From positions 2,505,001 to 2,569,000 of the forward strand of contig NZ_CP023865.1 of assembly GCF_003711105.1 (NCBI RefSeq): a stretch of 64,000 bases of DNA. Direction: 5' to 3'. Position 1 is the first letter of the stretch. Each line of letters opens with the position of its first letter. Shown here piece by piece: positions 54,759-63,846 of the stretch. The notes beneath the pieces are model-generated. The model worked only from the letters and a program-made list of their open reading frames with translations, searched no databases and had not been told where the DNA came from. This DNA is from Actinoplanes teichomyceticus ATCC 31121. Lineage in GTDB: Bacteria > Actinomycetota > Actinomycetes > Mycobacteriales > Micromonosporaceae. A program made the position numbers and the translations under genes.

Positions 54759-55073
54759 ATGCAGGCGACGAAGGCGATGGAGCTGGCGCGGTTCACGGTC
54801 GACCCGCAAGATGTCGATGCCATGCTCGCCGCCCGGCCGGCCATGCTGGCCGCGCTGCGGGAGCGGTTCTCCGGCTTCGAGTCGCTGCGGCTGGTCCGGC
54901 TGGACGAGCGGACGTGGCTCGACGTGGTCATCTGGGCCAGCCGCGCGCAGGCCGACGAGGCAGCGGCGCTGGTGGGCGACGTGGCCGCATGCCGGAATGC
55001 GTTCGCGTACATCAAGGAGGTCGTGTCCATGGAGCACGCCGAGGTCGTCTTCGCAGGTGACCGTGCTGCCTGA
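54759..55073 (+). CDS. Small ABM-like protein of unknown function
   Basis: A 104-residue protein. The pattern of a strand, a helix and a second strand-helix pair (ELARFTVDPQDVDAML, FESLRLVRLDERTWLDVVIW, AACRNAFAYIKEVV) resembles the dimeric alpha-beta barrel of antibiotic-biosynthesis-monooxygenase-type proteins. The ATG at 54759 follows ggaaggag. Its 3' end overlaps the sigma-factor start by 17 bases (or 11 if GTG 55063 is used), so the two are co-translated. Its role is unknown; it may sense a ligand for the sigma factor. Confidence 0.65.
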   Translation: MQATKAMELARFTVDPQDVDAMLAARPAMLAALRERFSGFESLRLVRLDERTWLDVVIWASRAQADEAAALVGDVAACRNAFAYIKEVVSMEHAEVVFAGDRAA

Positions 55074-55923
55074 GACCGATGGGGCGAGCGGGCCGGACCT
55101 GGAAGGTCTGGCCCGCCGGGCCGTAGCAGGCGAGGCCCGCGCCTTGGAACAGCTGTGCCGGGAGTTGCAGGACCTGATCTATCGGCTGGCGCTGCGGTTC
55201 TCCTCCGATCCGCAGGCCGCCGCCGACGCCACCCAGGAGATCCTCATCCTGGTCATCACGCATCTCGCCGAGTTCGAGGGCCGGTCGAAGCTGACCACCT
55301 GGGTGTACACGATCGCCTCGCGGTATCTGCTGCGTTCCGTGCGGGGCCCGGTGGAACTCAGCGTCGCCGGCCCCGAACCGTTCGCCGACTGGATCGACGA
55401 CAACCTCGCCGCCGAATCCGCCGGCGGGCACGACGAGGCGGAGTATCGGCTGCTCGCCGGCGAGGTGCGCCTGGCCTGCACCTACGGCATGCTGCTGACC
55501 CTGTCCCGGCCGCTACGACTGGCGTACCTGCTCGGTGACCTGGTCGGTCTGCCCGATGTCGAAGGAGCGGCGGCTCTGGAGATCAGCCGTGCGGCGTTCC
55601 GTCAGCGGCTGGCTCGCGCTCGCACGATCATGCGGGGGATCATCGCGGACCGGTGCGGGCTGGTCCGCGCCGAACACCCCTGCCGCTGCGACCGCCAGAT
55701 CGACTCCAGCATCGCCTACGGCATCCTCGACCCACGCCGGCCCGTGTTCAGCACCCTGCCCGGTGCCACCGCACCGATACCGGCCGGCACTCTGGCCGCG
55801 GCCGCCCACGAACTGGATCTGGCCACCGCCATCGCCGAGGCGTACCGGTCCGGGCCGGACTATCGCGCACCGGGCGACGTCTGGCGGGCCCTGCAACAGG
55901 CGTGCCCAGCTTTGACCGGCTGA
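55057..55923 (+). CDS. ECF-type RNA polymerase sigma factor with C-terminal extension
   Basis: A 288-residue sigma factor. Sigma-2 region (LIYRLALRFSSDPQAAADAT, FEGRSKLTTWVYTIASRYLL) and sigma-4 region (RLAYLLGDLVGLPDVEGAAALEI split, then RAAFRQRLARARTIM) are both present. A C-terminal extension of about 90 residues includes HPCRCDRQI, a short cysteine pair seen in some actinomycete ECF groups. GTG at 55057 or 55063 are alternative starts; both overlap the previous gene. No anti-sigma gene is adjacent. Confidence 0.83.
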   Translation: MTVLPETDGASGPDLEGLARRAVAGEARALEQLCRELQDLIYRLALRFSSDPQAAADATQEILILVITHLAEFEGRSKLTTWVYTIASRYLLRSVRGPVELSVAGPEPFADWIDDNLAAESAGGHDEAEYRLLAGEVRLACTYGMLLTLSRPLRLAYLLGDLVGLPDVEGAAALEISRAAFRQRLARARTIMRGIIADRCGLVRAEHPCRCDRQIDSSIAYGILDPRRPVFSTLPGATAPIPAGTLAAAAHELDLATAIAEAYRSGPDYRAPGDVWRALQQACPALTG

Positions 55924-56044
55924 ACTCCGCCGTCGCGACCCCCACGGGCCCTGGCGAACGGCCGGTACGTGTCGTTCCCGCACCAAGGTTCTGTCCCGCC
56001 TGCGCAGATCCGCTGCGGAGGCGGGACCCACCGGGTCGCGCCGG

Positions 56045-59000
56045 TCATCCGGGCCGGTCCTCGCCGGCCTGGACCCGCTGGGCGCTCTCGATGATCCGGC
56101 GCAGCCGCCGATCGCTCTCCGGGTGGCGGCCGAGAAAGCGCGCGGCGGCGCCGCAGATCGCCGACGCCAGACCGGTGTCGCGCCCGTGCGGGCTCTGCAG
56201 CAGCAGGTCCAGGACACCGACCGCGACCTCGGGATGCGCCGCCGGGTCGGCGCCCAGCCGGCTCAGCACCGAGTCCGCATAGGCGAGGTGATCGTCACCG
56301 GTCCAGCCGAGCCGACTCGCCGCCGCGATCCGGGCGGCGTCCAGGTAGGCCGGGCCGGACGGATCGCTCCAGAGGCCGAGGAGCACGTGCGTCGCCGACC
56401 GGGTCCGCCCCTGCGCGTCGGCGGCGAACGTGTCGACGGTGAAACCCAGCCGGTCCGACAGCGGCTCCAGGGCGTGCTGCACCATGTCGTCCAGCACCGC
56501 GCACTGGAAGTACGACTTGCGGCGCAGCTGCTCCAGGCTCAGGTCGTGCACGGCGAAGGTCCGCCCGCGATCCTCCGGGCGCAGGTCGAAGGTCCAGGCC
56601 GGGTCGACGGCCGGGGCCCGCGGCGAGTTGTACAGGCTCAGGTGCAGGTCGCGCCGGTCGCCGTGCCGGGTGCGCTCCAGCGACACCAGGTCGACCAGGC
56701 TGGTCCACCCGTCCACGCCCAGCTGCGAACGCCACAGCAGGGCCTGGGCGTGCCAGGCGTCCACCGGGTCCGGCGGCTCCGGGTAGAGCTCGCCGCCCCG
56801 CACGTCGCCCACGCACAGGTTGAGCAGCAGCAGGTTCGCGGCGTACGTCGCGTAGCGCGCCGGCTCGCTCGGGCTCAGCGGCCGGTAGCCGGCGTACCGG
56901 GAGCCCGGCGGGGTGTGGTTGACCGCGCGGTACAGCCGCAACAGCAGGTCGCGCAGGTGCTGCCGGGCGTCGTCGGCGATCGGCCCGGCCATGTGGGTCA
57001 GGAACTCGATGACCGGCGCCCGCACGCTCAGCGGCTGGAACGACAGCAGCGCGCGCAGCAGGTCGTCCTCGGCGGGCGCGGGGGTGAACGACATCGACGA
57101 CGCGGCGTCGCGGGCCGCCACGTCCAGCAGCGCCTGCCAGGTGAGCCGGGCGACCAGGAACTCGCCGAAGGTGGCGTGCAGGAACTCGTACGTCTGGAGG
57201 TGGTCGTCGCCGGCCGCCCGGGCCCGGTGGATGAAGAAGAACCGGCCCAGCGTCAGCTCGGCCTCCTGCAGCGGCGAGCGCATACCGGCCGCGGCGGGCG
57301 GGGTCTGCGGCCCGCGGATCCGCAGCGCCGCGATGTCCCGGTCCAGATCGGACTCGGTGGCCCACTGGGTCGCCCGGTTGAACATCGCGAACCCCACCAC
57401 CGACAGACGCCGCAGCTCGTGCTCCACCGCCACCCGCAGCTCCCGGTCCGGGAGACCGGGCCGGTGCTTGGTGATCTCCCGCAGCGCGAAGCTGCGCAGC
57501 AGCTGCTCGTAGAGCTCGTCCGGGCGCAGCGAGACCGGGGAGCGCTGCAGCGCGTTGCCGGCCGCGTCGTAGAGCGCGAGCATGAGCAGCAGCAGCGGCT
57601 GCGCGGCGAGCTCGCGGTGGGCGAGCACGGTCTCCGCGGCGAGCGGCTGGAGCCCTCGCGCGGCGAGGTTCGCGGCGTTCCCCCGGTTCCAGATGTCCAG
57701 CCAGGTGGCCACCTGCTCGTCGTCGAACGGCTCCAGGCGCAGCGCGACCGTCTCCTCCGGAGCGCGGGCCCGGTCGGCCACCGCGGTCCGGCTGGTGACG
57801 AGCACGGCGAGCGGCCGGCCCTGCTCGGCCTCGCGGCGCTGGAACCGGGCCACCCGTACCAGGTAGTCGGTCTGGCTCACCCCGACCGCCTGCAGCAGCT
57901 CGTCGAAGCCGTCGAGCATGACGACCGGCATCGCGTCACCGGCCGAGCGGGCCAGCGCGGGCCACTCGACGCGCTCGCCGGTGGCCTGCCGGACCGCGTG
58001 CTCGATCTGCTCCTGGACGTCGTCGACCGCGGGTGTGTCGCGCAGGACGACCCGGACCGGCAGGAAGTCGGCGGCCGGCAGGCGCGCCGCCAGGATCCGG
58101 GTGAGCACCGACTTGCCGGAGCCGGGCTGGCCGAGCACCAGCAGCGGCGCGCGTGCGGCCTGCGGCGCGGTCAGGTGGCCGATCAGGAACTCCGGCAGGT
58201 CGTCGCGGACCGGACGGCCGGACCACCAGGACTCCTCGCTGACCCGGTCGGCGGGCGAGACGGCGGCGGCCCGGAACCGCGGCGGCAGGTAGCCCTCGCC
58301 GAGCGGGGGCACCCGGATGCCGTCCGGGATGTCGCCGGACTCCACGATGCGGCGACCCAGCTCGGCGCGGTAGGCCCGGGCCAGGCTCTCCCGGCGCTCG
58401 TCGGGCGCGCGGCCGGTGGAGATGTCGCGCAGCATCTCCTCCAGCCCGGCCAGCGCGGCCCGGGTCGCCCGGTGCTCCTGCCGGCTGGCCCAGCAGGCCA
58501 CCTCGGGGAAGTCGGCCACCAGCCGCCGGAACAGCTCCTCGTAGCGCGTGACCGCCCGGGGTGGCACGCTGCTCATCGCGTCGTAGAACTGCCGTCGCCG
58601 GCCGACGGTCAGCCGGTCCCAGACGGCCAGGCCGGTGACGAAGGTGCGGACCGAGGCCGCCAGCTCCCGGTAGTAACCCTGCAGGAGGTCCGCGAAGACC
58701 TCCGGCGGCACCGCGGGCGCGGGCAGCGTCAGCACCGCGTCGTCGACCCGCTCGATGAACGAGCCGGCGGCCACCGACTGCTGCTCCTGGCGGGTCAGCT
58801 CCAGGTCACGGAACCGGAACGGCAGCCCGGCCTGTTCCATCGCCTCGAAGAAGGCGGCGACGACGAGCACCGCGTGGGCCGCCTCCAGCCGCTGCGTGCG
58901 GGTGTGGCGGGCCAGGCCGCTGCGCCGCTCGGACAGCTCCCGGACCAGGTCGTGGCTGAGGCGGGCCAGCTCGGCCTTCGCGTCGAACAGGCCGAGCAGC

Positions 59001-59125
59001 ACCGGCGCGGCCGGCGTCGCGGCGAGCAGGGCGCCACCGGTGAGCTTCTCGATGGCGCGGACGACCGCGCTCTCCTGGCCGCCGAGCAGCCGGACCGCGT
59101 CCGCGTAACTGAGGGACCGAGCCAT
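56045..59125 (-). CDS. NACHT-type NTPase (NLR-like)
   Basis: A 1,026-residue STAND NTPase. Its N-terminal region (1-300) is helical and lacks an enzymatic signature, similar to the NACHT N-terminal helical (NNH) domains. The NACHT core follows: P-loop GQPGSGKS (about 331-338), Walker B VVMLDGFDELLQ (about 400-411), VLVTSRTA sensor and a winged-helix/NTPase-accessory part with EFLHATFGEFLVARL. The C-terminal 450 residues are helical without clear repeats. Bacterial NACHT proteins include phage-defence proteins and transcription regulators. The start is one of ATG 59125, 59134 or 59137; no strong ribosome-binding site decides. It converges on the sigma factor gene. Confidence 0.85.
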   Translation of the reverse strand: MARSLSYADAVRLLGGQESAVVRAIEKLTGGALLAATPAAPVLLGLFDAKAELARLSHDLVRELSERRSGLARHTRTQRLEAAHAVLVVAAFFEAMEQAGLPFRFRDLELTRQEQQSVAAGSFIERVDDAVLTLPAPAVPPEVFADLLQGYYRELAASVRTFVTGLAVWDRLTVGRRRQFYDAMSSVPPRAVTRYEELFRRLVADFPEVACWASRQEHRATRAALAGLEEMLRDISTGRAPDERRESLARAYRAELGRRIVESGDIPDGIRVPPLGEGYLPPRFRAAAVSPADRVSEESWWSGRPVRDDLPEFLIGHLTAPQAARAPLLVLGQPGSGKSVLTRILAARLPAADFLPVRVVLRDTPAVDDVQEQIEHAVRQATGERVEWPALARSAGDAMPVVMLDGFDELLQAVGVSQTDYLVRVARFQRREAEQGRPLAVLVTSRTAVADRARAPEETVALRLEPFDDEQVATWLDIWNRGNAANLAARGLQPLAAETVLAHRELAAQPLLLLMLALYDAAGNALQRSPVSLRPDELYEQLLRSFALREITKHRPGLPDRELRVAVEHELRRLSVVGFAMFNRATQWATESDLDRDIAALRIRGPQTPPAAAGMRSPLQEAELTLGRFFFIHRARAAGDDHLQTYEFLHATFGEFLVARLTWQALLDVAARDAASSMSFTPAPAEDDLLRALLSFQPLSVRAPVIEFLTHMAGPIADDARQHLRDLLLRLYRAVNHTPPGSRYAGYRPLSPSEPARYATYAANLLLLNLCVGDVRGGELYPEPPDPVDAWHAQALLWRSQLGVDGWTSLVDLVSLERTRHGDRRDLHLSLYNSPRAPAVDPAWTFDLRPEDRGRTFAVHDLSLEQLRRKSYFQCAVLDDMVQHALEPLSDRLGFTVDTFAADAQGRTRSATHVLLGLWSDPSGPAYLDAARIAAASRLGWTGDDHLAYADSVLSRLGADPAAHPEVAVGVLDLLLQSPHGRDTGLASAICGAAARFLGRHPESDRRLRRIIESAQRVQAGEDRPG

Positions 59126-59246
59126 GCCGTCCATCATGGCCGGTGATCGCCACGTGGCCGGTGCGCCGGTGTCGCCTTGACCGGGGCCGCCGGGTGGGCC
59201 AGGATAGGCCAAGTTACCAACGGGTAACTTGAGGCAGGGAGGCCGT

Positions 59247-59918
59247 ATGCCCACGCTCGACCGGCAGGACGACGTCTTCGTCCTCGACCTCGGCGACACC
59301 GAGAACCGCTTCCACCCCGACTGGCTGCACGCCGTCGGCGCCGCCCTGGACGAGGTGGAGCGGGCCGGCGGCGCGAGGGCCCTGGTCACCACCGCGACCG
59401 GGAAGTTCTACTCCAACGGGCTCGACCTCGACTGGCTGGGCGCCCACGGCGACTCCTTCCAGGAGTACGCGAACCTGGTGCACGCGCTCTTCGCCCGCGT
59501 GCTGTCGCTGCCGGTGCCCACCGTCGCCGCCCTGCAGGGGCACACCTTCGCCGCCGGCGCGATGCTGTCGCTGGCCCACGACATCCGGGTGATGCGCGCC
59601 GACCGGGGCTTCTGGTGCCTGCCCGAGGTCGCCATCGACATCCCGTTCACCCGCGGCATGTCCGCGCTGATCCAGAGCCGCCTGACCCCGCGGGCCGCGC
59701 ACGAGGCGATGACCACCGGGCGCCGCTACGGCGGCACGGACGCGCTGGCCGCCGGGATCGTCGACCACGCGGTCGCGCAGGAGGCGGTCCGCCCGTTCGC
59801 CGTCGAGCTCGCCGCCGGCCTGGCGGGCAACGCCGGCGACACGCTGGGCACGATCAAGACCCGGATGTACGCCCCGGTCCTCGCCGTCCTGAACGACCGG
59901 GAGAACCCGCTGGGCTGA
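59247..59918 (+). CDS. Enoyl-CoA hydratase/isomerase family protein
   Basis: A 223-residue crotonase-fold enzyme. Oxyanion-hole strands are KFYSNGLDL and QGHTFAAGAML (where the second catalytic residue would be), then VAIDIPF. Shortness and the FYSNGLDLDWL signature resemble delta3,delta2-enoyl-CoA isomerases of the PECI type. The ATG at 59247 follows ggcagggagg. It is divergent from the NACHT gene by about 120 bases. Substrate uncertain. Confidence 0.85.
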   Translation: MPTLDRQDDVFVLDLGDTENRFHPDWLHAVGAALDEVERAGGARALVTTATGKFYSNGLDLDWLGAHGDSFQEYANLVHALFARVLSLPVPTVAALQGHTFAAGAMLSLAHDIRVMRADRGFWCLPEVAIDIPFTRGMSALIQSRLTPRAAHEAMTTGRRYGGTDALAAGIVDHAVAQEAVRPFAVELAAGLAGNAGDTLGTIKTRMYAPVLAVLNDRENPLG

Positions 59919-59930
59919 GCCCGGCGTCGC

Positions 59931-61061
59931 TCACGCGGGCTGGGCGAGCAGCGTGGCGATCCGGTGGTTGAGGCCCGGGACGTCACCCTGCTCCCCGTCG
60001 AGCAGCCACCGGCACATCTGCACGGACCCGTCGACGACCGTGCGCACCCGCTCCAGGCGCCGGGCGGTGAACTCCGCCCAGAGCCGGTCGTCCAGCGCCG
60101 GGCGGGACAGCAGCAGCTCGCCCAGCACGGCGGCGTCCTCCAGGGACATCGCGGCGCCCTGGGCCAGGGTCGGCGGTGCGGTGTGCGCGGCGTCGCCGAT
60201 CACCGCCACCCGGCCGCGGTGCCACGGGCCGTCGAGCAGGTGGTGCCGGAAGCGGGTGAAGTTGATCCCGTCCGGATCGGTGAAGCCCTCGCGGATCTCG
60301 TCCCACGGCCCGTGATAGCCGGCGGCGAGCTCCCGGACCACCGCCAGGGACTGCGCCGGGGTGAGCCGCCCACGGCGGCGGGGCGCCTCGGCGAGGTAGG
60401 CGTACAGGGTGTCCGGCCCGGTCGGGCAGTAGCCGGCGATGTAGGCCGGGCCGCCGTGGATCAGCTCGGTGCGCCGCACCGACGGCGGCCGGGGCGCGAC
60501 CACCCGCCAGATGTCGATCCCGACGTCGTGGGTGGTCAGCTCGATGCCGATCGCCCGGCGCACCGCGGAACGCATCCCGTCGGCGCCGATCACCAGGTCG
60601 TAATGCTCGGTGCGGTGGTCGGTGAGGGTGACCTCCACGCTCGCGCCGAGCGGGCGCATCGAGGTGAACGTGGCGCCGAAGCTGATCCGTGCCCCGGCCT
60701 GCTCGGCCCGCTCCAGCAGCAGCCGTGCCAGCACCGGGCGGTACGTGCCGAAGCTCGCCGGCAGGTCCGGCCCGCCCGTCCGGATGCCGGTGACCTCGGC
60801 GAGCAGCGTCCCGTGTGGATCGGGGGCGCGCAGGCCGAGCGTGTCGAAACCGTACCCACGCTCCCGCAACCGCTCCCAGACGCCCAGCTCGCGCAGCACT
60901 CGCAGGGCGTTGCCCTGCAGCGTGATCCCGGAGCCGTGCGCGCCCGCGTCGGGCCGGACGTCGACCAGGTCGACCGCGACGCCGCCGGCCGCGAGCCGGA
61001 TGGCCACCGCCGCCCCGGCGGTGCCGGCGCCGACGACGAGAACGTTACGGACCGCGGGCAC
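59931..61061 (-). CDS. FAD-dependent monooxygenase
   Basis: A 376-residue class A flavin monooxygenase. FAD site VLVVGAGTAGAAVAIRLAAGG, DG motif VIGADGMRSAVR, second FAD motif RVAVIGDAAHTAPPTLAQGA. It resembles PHBH-type aromatic hydroxylases and FAD-dependent resistance enzymes. The GTG start at 61061 follows aagggagcg; the longer frame to 61163 has no comparable site. It ends convergent with the hydratase gene, 12 bases apart. Confidence 0.87.
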   Translation of the reverse strand: MPAVRNVLVVGAGTAGAAVAIRLAAGGVAVDLVDVRPDAGAHGSGITLQGNALRVLRELGVWERLRERGYGFDTLGLRAPDPHGTLLAEVTGIRTGGPDLPASFGTYRPVLARLLLERAEQAGARISFGATFTSMRPLGASVEVTLTDHRTEHYDLVIGADGMRSAVRRAIGIELTTHDVGIDIWRVVAPRPPSVRRTELIHGGPAYIAGYCPTGPDTLYAYLAEAPRRRGRLTPAQSLAVVRELAAGYHGPWDEIREGFTDPDGINFTRFRHHLLDGPWHRGRVAVIGDAAHTAPPTLAQGAAMSLEDAAVLGELLLSRPALDDRLWAEFTARRLERVRTVVDGSVQMCRWLLDGEQGDVPGLNHRIATLLAQPA

Positions 61062-61307
61062 GGGCGCTCCCTTCCGGATCGGGACTGGACCGCTCCCACT
61101 GTCCACTGTGCTCACCAGGGTGGGAAGGGAGACGTGGGTCACTGCGGCGCACCCCTTGATCACTTTACTCGCCGTTCACGTCGCGGACGGCGCATGTCCC
61201 ACAGCGGCGCGGGTAACGTCCCGATCGGAAGGGCCGAAGGGCCCTGCCAGATGGATCGCCCGCGGAGAAAAGTGAAGATCGAAAAAGCTTTCGGGGAAGG
61301 AAAGATC

Positions 61308-63716
61308 GTGACCGCTGTGCTGGACCACGAGGACCTGGTTCGCAAGCTAGCCCAACCGGACGACTCGGAGGTGGCGAGCCTCGACGCGTGGTGGCGGGCG
61401 AACAACTATCTGACCATCGGCCAGATCTATCTGCAGGGCAACCCGCTGCTGCGTGAGCCGCTCAGGAACGAACACATCAAGCCGCGTCTGCTCGGGCACT
61501 GGGGGACCAGTCCGGGGTTGTCGTTCATCTACGCGCACGTGTCGCGGTTGATCAAGACGACCGGGCAGCAGGCGATCTATCTGGCCGGTCCGGGGCATGG
61601 TGGCCCGGCGCTGGTGGCGGCGGGTTATCTGGAGGGCACGTATTCGGAGGTGTATCCGAACGTCGGGTTGGACGAGGCCGGGATGCTGCGGTTGTTCCGG
61701 CAGTTCTCCAGTCCGGGTGGCATCCCGAGTCACGTGTCGGTGACCACGCCGGGTTCCATCCATGAGGGTGGTGAGCTGGGGTATGTGCTGGTGCACGCGT
61801 TCGGCGCGGTGATGGACAATCCGGATCTGCTGAGCATCGCGGTGGTCGGTGACGGTGAGGCCGAGACCGGTCCGCTGGAGGGCTCGTGGAAGGGCATCTC
61901 GTTCATCAACCCGGAGCACGACGGTGCGGTGCTGCCGATCCTGCATCTCAACGGCGCGAAGATCGCCGGTCCGACCGTGCTGTCGCGCAAGGACCCGGAG
62001 GAGGTCCGCAAGCTCCTCGAAGGCCACGGTTACGAGATCATCGAGGTCGGCGGCGACGACGTGCCCGGCATGCACTACCGGTTCGCGGCCGCGCTGGCCG
62101 AGGCGTGGGGCAAGATCAGGGCCATCCAGACCGCCGCGCGCAGTGGCCAGTGGGACGGCACGCGCCCGCAGTGGCCGTTGATCGTTCTGCGGACGCCGAA
62201 GGGGTGGACCGGTCCGGAGAAGATCGACGGGATCACGGTGACCGGGACGTGGCGGTCGCACCAGGTGCCGCTGTCGGGGGTGAAGGGTAATTCCGATCAT
62301 CTGACCGAGTTGGAGAACTGGCTGCGGTCGTACCGGCCGGAGGAGTTGTTCGACGCGACCGGCGCGCCGGTGGAGCTGGTGCGGGCGTTGGCGCCGGAGG
62401 GTGATCTGCGGATGAGCGCGAGTCCGCATGCCAACGGGGGGTTGCTGACCCGGGATCTGGATCTGCCGGACTTCCGTGGTTATGCGGTCGAGGTGAAACG
62501 GCCGGCGCAGGGGCGGGCGGAGTCGACGCGCAGGCTCGGTGAGTTCATGCGGGACATCTACACCCGTAACCCGGATCGGTTCCGGTTGTTCTGCCCGGAC
62601 GAGACCAACAGCAACCGGCTCGGCGCGGTGTTCGAGGTGTCCGACCGGGCGTTCATGGAGACCGTCACCGGCGAGGACGTGAAGATCAGCCGGTCCGGGC
62701 GGGTGATGGAGGTGCTCTCCGAGCACAACTGCCACGGCTGGCTGGAGGGCTACAACCTGACCGGCCGGCACGGCATGTTCGCCACCTACGAGGCGTTCGC
62801 GATGGTCAGCGCGTCGCAGACGATCCAGCACGGCAAGTGGCTGCAGGAGGCCTCGCACCTGCCGTGGCGGGCCAAGGTGCCGAGCCTGAACATCCTGCTG
62901 ACCTCGACCGCGTGGCGTAACGACCACAACGGGTTCTCCCACCAGGGGCCGGGCCTGATCCAGAACGTGCTGACCCAGCGCGGTGACGTGGCCCGGGTCT
63001 ACCTGCCGCCGGACGCCAACACCCTGCTGTCGGTCGCCGATCACTGCTTCCGGTCCCGGTCGTACATCAACCTGATCGTGATCGACAAGCAGCCGCAGCT
63101 GCAGTGGCTGGACATGGACCAGGCCATCGAGCACTGCACCAAGGGCGCCGGGATCTGGGAATGGGCCGGTACCGACGACGGCTCCAGCGACCCGGACATC
63201 GTGCTGGCCTGCGCCGGTGACGTGGTCACCATGGAGACCGTGGCCGCCGCGCGGATCCTGATGGAGAAACTGCCGCAGCTGAAGGTCCGCGTGGTCAACG
63301 TGGTCGACCTGATGACCCTGCCACGGCCGAAGGACCACCCGCACGGCATGAGCGAGACCATGTTCCGGGAACTGTTCACCGACCACGTCGACGTGGTCTT
63401 CTCCTTCCACGGCTACCCCGGCGCGATCCACCAGCTCGTGCACGGCCGGCCCGACGCCGACCGGTTCCGGGTGCGTGGCTTCATCGAACAGGGCACCACC
63501 ACCACCCCGTTCGACATGACCGTCCGCAACCGCGCGTCCCGCTACCACCTGGTCATGGACGCCATCAACAACGCCAAACGCCTGCCCAGCGGCGCCTCCG
63601 AACTCAAAGCCTGGTGCGAAGCACAACTGGCCCGCCACGAAACCTACGTCGTCGAACACCTCGAGGACATGCCCGAGGTACGTGACTGGTCGCTGGAGGA
63701 CTGGGCCGAGCGCTGA
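61308..63716 (+). CDS. xfp: Phosphoketolase (xylulose-5-phosphate/fructose-6-phosphate)
   Basis: An 802-residue thiamin-diphosphate enzyme that splits xylulose-5-phosphate (and often fructose-6-phosphate) to acetyl phosphate. Full length for the family. Marks: YLAGPGHGGPALVAAGYLEG, VGDGEAETGPLEG (ThDP/Mg site, about 181), WRNDHNGFSHQGPG and FHGYPGAIHQLVHGR. The GTG start at 61308 follows ggggaaggaaag by six bases. It is followed by a strong terminator and is monocistronic. The bypass may supply acetyl-CoA from the pentose sugars released by the alpha-xylosidase elsewhere in the window. Confidence 0.94.
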   Translation: MTAVLDHEDLVRKLAQPDDSEVASLDAWWRANNYLTIGQIYLQGNPLLREPLRNEHIKPRLLGHWGTSPGLSFIYAHVSRLIKTTGQQAIYLAGPGHGGPALVAAGYLEGTYSEVYPNVGLDEAGMLRLFRQFSSPGGIPSHVSVTTPGSIHEGGELGYVLVHAFGAVMDNPDLLSIAVVGDGEAETGPLEGSWKGISFINPEHDGAVLPILHLNGAKIAGPTVLSRKDPEEVRKLLEGHGYEIIEVGGDDVPGMHYRFAAALAEAWGKIRAIQTAARSGQWDGTRPQWPLIVLRTPKGWTGPEKIDGITVTGTWRSHQVPLSGVKGNSDHLTELENWLRSYRPEELFDATGAPVELVRALAPEGDLRMSASPHANGGLLTRDLDLPDFRGYAVEVKRPAQGRAESTRRLGEFMRDIYTRNPDRFRLFCPDETNSNRLGAVFEVSDRAFMETVTGEDVKISRSGRVMEVLSEHNCHGWLEGYNLTGRHGMFATYEAFAMVSASQTIQHGKWLQEASHLPWRAKVPSLNILLTSTAWRNDHNGFSHQGPGLIQNVLTQRGDVARVYLPPDANTLLSVADHCFRSRSYINLIVIDKQPQLQWLDMDQAIEHCTKGAGIWEWAGTDDGSSDPDIVLACAGDVVTMETVAAARILMEKLPQLKVRVVNVVDLMTLPRPKDHPHGMSETMFRELFTDHVDVVFSFHGYPGAIHQLVHGRPDADRFRVRGFIEQGTTTTPFDMTVRNRASRYHLVMDAINNAKRLPSGASELKAWCEAQLARHETYVVEHLEDMPEVRDWSLEDWAER

Positions 63717-63730
63717 TCCGCTAGAAGGTC

Positions 63731-63785
63731 GATCCGCCTCTTTGCCTAACGAAGTGTTGGGTCAAGGGGCGGATCCCCTTTTTTT
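63731..63785 (+). terminator. Rho-independent terminator of xfp
   Basis: A long interrupted hairpin. The lower stem pairs 63731-63742 with 63764-63775; the upper stem cctaac/gttggg closes a five-base loop. A run of seven T ends at 63785. Strongest classical terminator of the window. Confidence 0.9.
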
Positions 63786-63846
63786 CGACGCCGGGTGACG
63801 AGAAGGTGAAGGGCACACACCTACTCGACGTTGAGGAGGACCTCGG

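Noticed and set aside
56123..59146. 1,007-residue plus-strand frame opposite the NACHT gene
   Set aside because: Composition is that of an antisense shadow; the minus strand shows intact P-loop and Walker B motifs.
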